Source: Chitinophagaceae bacterium
GTDB lineage: Bacteria; Bacteroidota; Bacteroidia; Chitinophagales; Chitinophagaceae
Length of the DNA stretch: 6,034 nucleotides
NCBI GenBank assembly: GCA_023251335.1
Contig: JAHEZA010000175.1
Span: 1-6,034, forward strand
Reading direction: 5' to 3'
This document shows positions 4,710-6,034 of this stretch, one piece after another (the stretch's first letter is position 1; every line of letters begins with the position of its first letter). Below the pieces are notes generated by a model. That model searched no databases, was not told the DNA's origin, and was given only the letters and a program-made list of their open reading frames with translations. The position numbers and the translations under genes are program-made.

Positions 4710-5726
4710 ATGACCGAAAAGAAATATTTTTCACTCTTCTCCTGCTGTATAATAACAAAAGGATATGGAAGAAGTATAATCATAGATACCCAAAGGGGTA
4801 TATTTTACTTTATACCCAACGAATTTGCTGACATTATTGAAGATCTGAAAAAAAACGAAATCGAAAGTGTTTTCAGCCATTTTGAAGAGAGGGAAGATAT
4901 TGCTATACTAAAAGAGTACTTAGAATTTTTAGAAGCAAATGAACTTGGGTTTTACACTGACTACAAGAGTCTTGAAGATTTTCCTAATCTAGATTTAGAA
5001 TTTAAAGTTCCAAACAATATTCAAAATGCAATTTTTGATATAAAATCAGATCTTCCCGAATCATTTTTTAACCGGATTAAAGAATTAGAAGATCTATTTT
5101 GTGAAGCCATCCAAATAAGAATGTTTGAAAATCTAAATCAAGATGATTTTAATATGATGTGCAAACAACTCAATAAGTATTCTTTTCGATATGTAGAAAT
5201 TTTGCTAAACGGATCTAATGAATTTTCTCTTAACTATTTAAAAAAAATGCTTTGTAAAAATCCTAATATTAATAGGTTCATTATTTATTCGTCAAAAACA
5301 AACAATTTTATTCAAATAAATAAGGCTCAATCCATTGAAATAAAAACTCAAAACCTAATTGGGAACCATCAGTGTGGTCAAATGGGTGCTTCGTATTTCA
5401 ATACAAACCTTAACCATGTATTGGAATCCTTTAGCTATAATACTTGCTTAAATAAAAAAATATCATTTACTGAGAAAGGAGAGATAAAAAATTGTCCTAA
5501 TAGCGGAAAAACATTCGGAAGCGAATCTACTCCGATAAATCAAGTCATTGATAAAAGCGAATTTAAGAAAATGTGGAATATAAAGAAAGATGATATTGAG
5601 ATATGTAAGGATTGTGAATTTAGACATATTTGTACTGATTGTAGGTATGTTACGATCGATCAAACTAATATTTTTTCGAAACCAAAAAATTGCAAATATG
5701 ACCCTTACAAAAATATTTGGGTTTAG
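4710..5726 (+). CDS. gwsS: SPASM-domain peptide maturase of the grasp-with-spasm system (GwsS-type)
   Basis: A 338-residue protein. The C-terminal part has the seven-cysteine SPASM pattern: C246-x10-G-x4-C262, then C299-x2-C302-x5-C308-x2-C311 (ICKDCEFRHICTDCR), then C328. C222 precedes it. SPASM domains are known to hold extra 4Fe-4S clusters in radical-SAM peptide maturases. Here the N-terminal 220 residues lack any CxxxCxxC, so no SAM-cleaving cluster is possible; this is typical of GwsS partners of ATP-grasp ligases. The last Cys pair is spaced x2, not the usual x3. Its job is unproven; substrate binding or help to the ligase is likely. I start at the ATG at 4710 (MTEKKYFSLFS), 1 nt after the small ORF; an ATG at 4656 would add 18 basic residues inside that ORF. 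Confidence 0.87.
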   Translation: MTEKKYFSLFSCCIITKGYGRSIIIDTQRGIFYFIPNEFADIIEDLKKNEIESVFSHFEEREDIAILKEYLEFLEANELGFYTDYKSLEDFPNLDLEFKVPNNIQNAIFDIKSDLPESFFNRIKELEDLFCEAIQIRMFENLNQDDFNMMCKQLNKYSFRYVEILLNGSNEFSLNYLKKMLCKNPNINRFIIYSSKTNNFIQINKAQSIEIKTQNLIGNHQCGQMGASYFNTNLNHVLESFSYNTCLNKKISFTEKGEIKNCPNSGKTFGSESTPINQVIDKSEFKKMWNIKKDDIEICKDCEFRHICTDCRYVTIDQTNIFSKPKNCKYDPYKNIWV

Positions 5727-6034
5727 TATTTCAACAATTTTCTATGTAACAATAGTTATTTTACTATTTGCTTGTTCTGGAGAAAAAAAAATCAATTCAT
5801 ACCCAAATATTGAGACCTTGAGAGATTCAGCGTTTATGAATTATCGCCAACAGAAATACGACTCAGCTTACTTTAAGTATGAATTATTATTGAATAGAAA
5901 ATACCCAACACTTCTTGATATGTTTTACGCAGCACATGTTGCCGCGCTTAGTGGGCATTATAAAAAATGCTTGATAATTTCTGAAAGGATGCTTGATAAA
6001 AACAAAGGCAACGGTGCAGAAGAATTACTTTTAC
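5698..6034 (+). CDS. N-terminal part of a lipoprotein with TPR-like helices, running off the window
   Basis: The frame opens at an ATG inside the SPASM gene (29-nt overlap) and remains open to the window end, giving 112 residues. Residues 6-25 are hydrophobic and end in the lipobox LFAC (C26), so this is a signal-peptidase II lipoprotein anchored outside the cytoplasm. After a short linker, residues 48-110 read as paired amphipathic helices with TPR-like spacing: YRQQKYDSAYFKYELLLN, then FYAAHVAALSGHYKKCLIIS. The overlap makes it part of the maturase operon by translational coupling. TPR lipoproteins or TPR sensor proteins near Bacteroidota peptide loci could bind the peptide, serve in immunity, or begin a sensor kinase; the missing C-terminus decides this. 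Confidence 0.72.
   Translation, partial: MTLTKIFGFSISTIFYVTIVILLFACSGEKKINSYPNIETLRDSAFMNYRQQKYDSAYFKYELLLNRKYPTLLDMFYAAHVAALSGHYKKCLIISERMLDKNKGNGAEELLL

Noticed and set aside
4710..5369. Radical-SAM domain in the N-terminal part of the SPASM protein
   Set aside because: No CxxxCxxC exists there; the cysteines at 12, 13, 131, 151 and 182 do not form a cluster motif.
1..6034. CRISPR array, tRNA, insertion sequence or attachment site
   Set aside because: No regularly spaced direct repeats, cloverleaf, transposase or terminal inverted repeats were seen on reading both strands.

Overview
The window reads as Bacteroidota chromosome, most like a Chitinophagaceae/Sphingobacteriia-type genome. The evidence is a cytochrome-oxidase tail followed by SCO1 and a DUF420 protein, start codons without Shine-Dalgarno sequences, TAnnTTTG-type -7 boxes, a double-glycine RiPP leader of the Bacteroidota kind, and maturases of the Bacteroidota grasp-with-spasm type. 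The genus assignment is inference.

Left part (1-1978), housekeeping. The end of a small membrane protein (probably cytochrome c oxidase subunit IV) is closed by a strong hairpin. It is followed by a SCO1/SenC copper chaperone and a four- or five-helix DUF420 membrane protein. Together these form the assembly end of a caa3/aa3-type oxidase cluster. The DUF420 protein carries a textbook EF-hand calcium loop between two membrane helices. Convergent to it, on the minus strand, lies an alkyltransferase-like DNA-repair protein whose acceptor cysteine is alanine. The 40 bp between the two genes hold a degenerate 8-bp tandem repeat built on GCTAAT/TTAGC.

Middle (1979-3302), mostly non-coding. It carries a small helix-turn-helix regulator (2417-2692) ending in a run of nine G. 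Downstream is a regulatory-looking block (2717-2784) with two palindromes, a TAnnTTTG box and a T9 run. The following roughly 500 bp contain no convincing gene except a 46-codon ORF just before the RiPP precursor.

Right part (3303-6034), the accessory system: a ribosomally made peptide locus of the graspetide, 'grasp-with-spasm' kind. In order: a 57-residue precursor with a GG leader; a hairpin terminator/attenuator; an ATP-grasp ligase (GwsG type); a 63-residue basic protein of unknown function; a SPASM-domain protein without a radical-SAM cluster motif (GwsS type); and the start of a lipoprotein with TPR-like helices. From the ATP-grasp gene onward the genes overlap or nearly touch (23-nt overlap, 1-nt gap, 29-nt overlap), so they look translationally coupled. 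The likely scheme is that the ligase, helped by the SPASM protein, forms ester or amide bonds in the precursor core; a protease-exporter, not in this window, would then cut after GG and secrete it. The locus is visibly more A/T-rich than the oxidase genes, which fits acquisition by transfer.
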